The translations under genes were made by a program, and so were the position numbers. A stretch of DNA of 14,725 nucleotides from JABCPE02 sp963519075. GTDB lineage: Bacteria > Bacteroidota > Bacteroidia > Flavobacteriales > Weeksellaceae. The stretch covers positions 1 to 14,725 of the forward strand of contig CAUQMH010000037.1 of NCBI GenBank assembly GCA_963519075.1, read 5' to 3'. The notes under the pieces were generated by a model that was not told the DNA's origin, ran no database searches, and saw only the letters and a list, made by a program, of their open reading frames with translations. Positions 14,194-14,725 of the stretch are shown here, one piece after another. The first letter of the stretch is position 1. Every line of letters begins with the position of its first letter.

Positions 14194-14725
14194 GTAAGGC
14201 ATAAATTATAAGGAATAATAATTCTAACATTGTTTATCTCTTGTGAGATAATTGGGAAGAGATATTTACAAGATAAAATGACCCAAGTTCCCACAAATAA
14301 CAAAATATTTAACCGAAAAATAGAAATCTGCCGAAAGAAATAGATACTAATTATATATATGATTTAGTAGCTGTCGGTTATTGCGATAAAAATTTTGAAC
14401 GGACTAGAGAATTACCTGTTTTAGGAGCGTATTATATTCAATTTTATAATAATGGTGCAGTGAGGTTCATAGATTATTTAGAACCCAATCCCGAAAAGTC
14501 AGGGAACAGAGGAGTGTTTTATATAAGAAATGAAAAGATGTTTATTGATAAATTTGGATTATCTTTGGATAGAAGCGGAATTACATATTCATATAGATTA
14601 AAAGTAGAGGGAGATTATATTTATTTACGAAGATTTCAGAAAGTGTTCTTTTCTGAATCTTCAGAATCGTTATGTTTTGTTTATAAAAAATCTGATGAAA
14701 AGATTCCAGAAGAATGGAAGAAATA
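14194..14725 (+). pseudogene. Broken lipoprotein gene, paralogue of the 13699 gene (3' end at window edge)
   Basis: An ATG at 14194 opens MVRHKL, then a TAA stops translation at codon 7. The same frame continues as GIIILTLFISC, a lipobox-type signal, and on to RKIEICRKK before a stop at 14341. From about 14313 another frame (one base back) stays open to the end of the window: LPKEIDTNYIYDLVAVGY, YIQFYNNGAVRFIDY, NRGVFYIRNEKMFIDKFG, and finally KIPEEWKK with the last codon cut (TA). One missing A in the run at 14316-14320 would explain the frame change. Residues match the preceding lipoprotein in the strand-turn-strand core. With a nonsense codon and a frameshift it is most likely a decayed gene; sequencing error is possible but would have to occur twice. 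This fills the 562 bases after 14163. Confidence 0.72.

Overview
The window looks like the chromosome of an AT-rich member of the Bacteroidota, most likely class Flavobacteriia and a Chryseobacterium/Riemerella-type genus of the Weeksellaceae. Reasons: Bacteroidota-style promoters (TTG, about 20 nt, TAnnTTTG), very short leaders with little Shine-Dalgarno signal, a DUF4271-type membrane gene beside hemD, a YfgM-like TPR gene before ribH, and HAMP-less kinase plus OmpR-type regulator pairing. The genus is inference. I see no rRNA, tRNA, CRISPR array, transposase or integrase.

Layout. (1) 1-1310: the end of a DUF4271-like membrane protein followed by hemD (uroporphyrinogen-III synthase), closed by a hairpin with a U-tract. 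(2) 1397-3442: oligopeptidase B (ptrB) with an intact Ser-Asp-His triad. (3) 3532-5058: a two-gene unit of a WG-repeat lipoprotein and a small soluble protein. (4) 5059-7438: an unusually structured AT-rich leader, then a sensor histidine kinase and its response regulator; a strong bidirectional terminator separates them from a convergent SPOR-domain envelope protein (7514-8011, minus strand). (5) 8012-9847: divergent promoters, then a lipoprotein with an acidic/Ser-Thr linker, then apt (adenine phosphoribosyltransferase). (6) 9848-13193: a clear promoter built on a direct repeat, then a TPR membrane protein, ribH (lumazine synthase) and an LTA-synthase-like membrane phosphotransferase in a tightly spaced operon. 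(7) 13194-14725: a low-GC accessory tail with an unrecognised 114-aa protein, a small lipoprotein and a broken relative of that lipoprotein.

The most unusual structure is in the accessory tail. The last 89 bp of the LTA-synthase-like gene, its stop codon, the following spacer and the first bases of the next gene are repeated 481-482 bp downstream, again directly in front of a small gene. The second copy is non-coding (two nonsense changes and a 1-bp deletion). The two copies differ by 13 substitutions, all of them transitions. This suggests that small accessory genes have been loaded behind the 3' end of a core envelope gene by recombination that copied the gene's tail, giving a cassette-like array without a visible recombinase. 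The array continues into a lipoprotein pseudogene that runs to the window edge.

The rest is mainly housekeeping (heme, purine salvage, riboflavin) interleaved with envelope functions (lipoproteins, SPOR protein, kinase, phosphotransferase).
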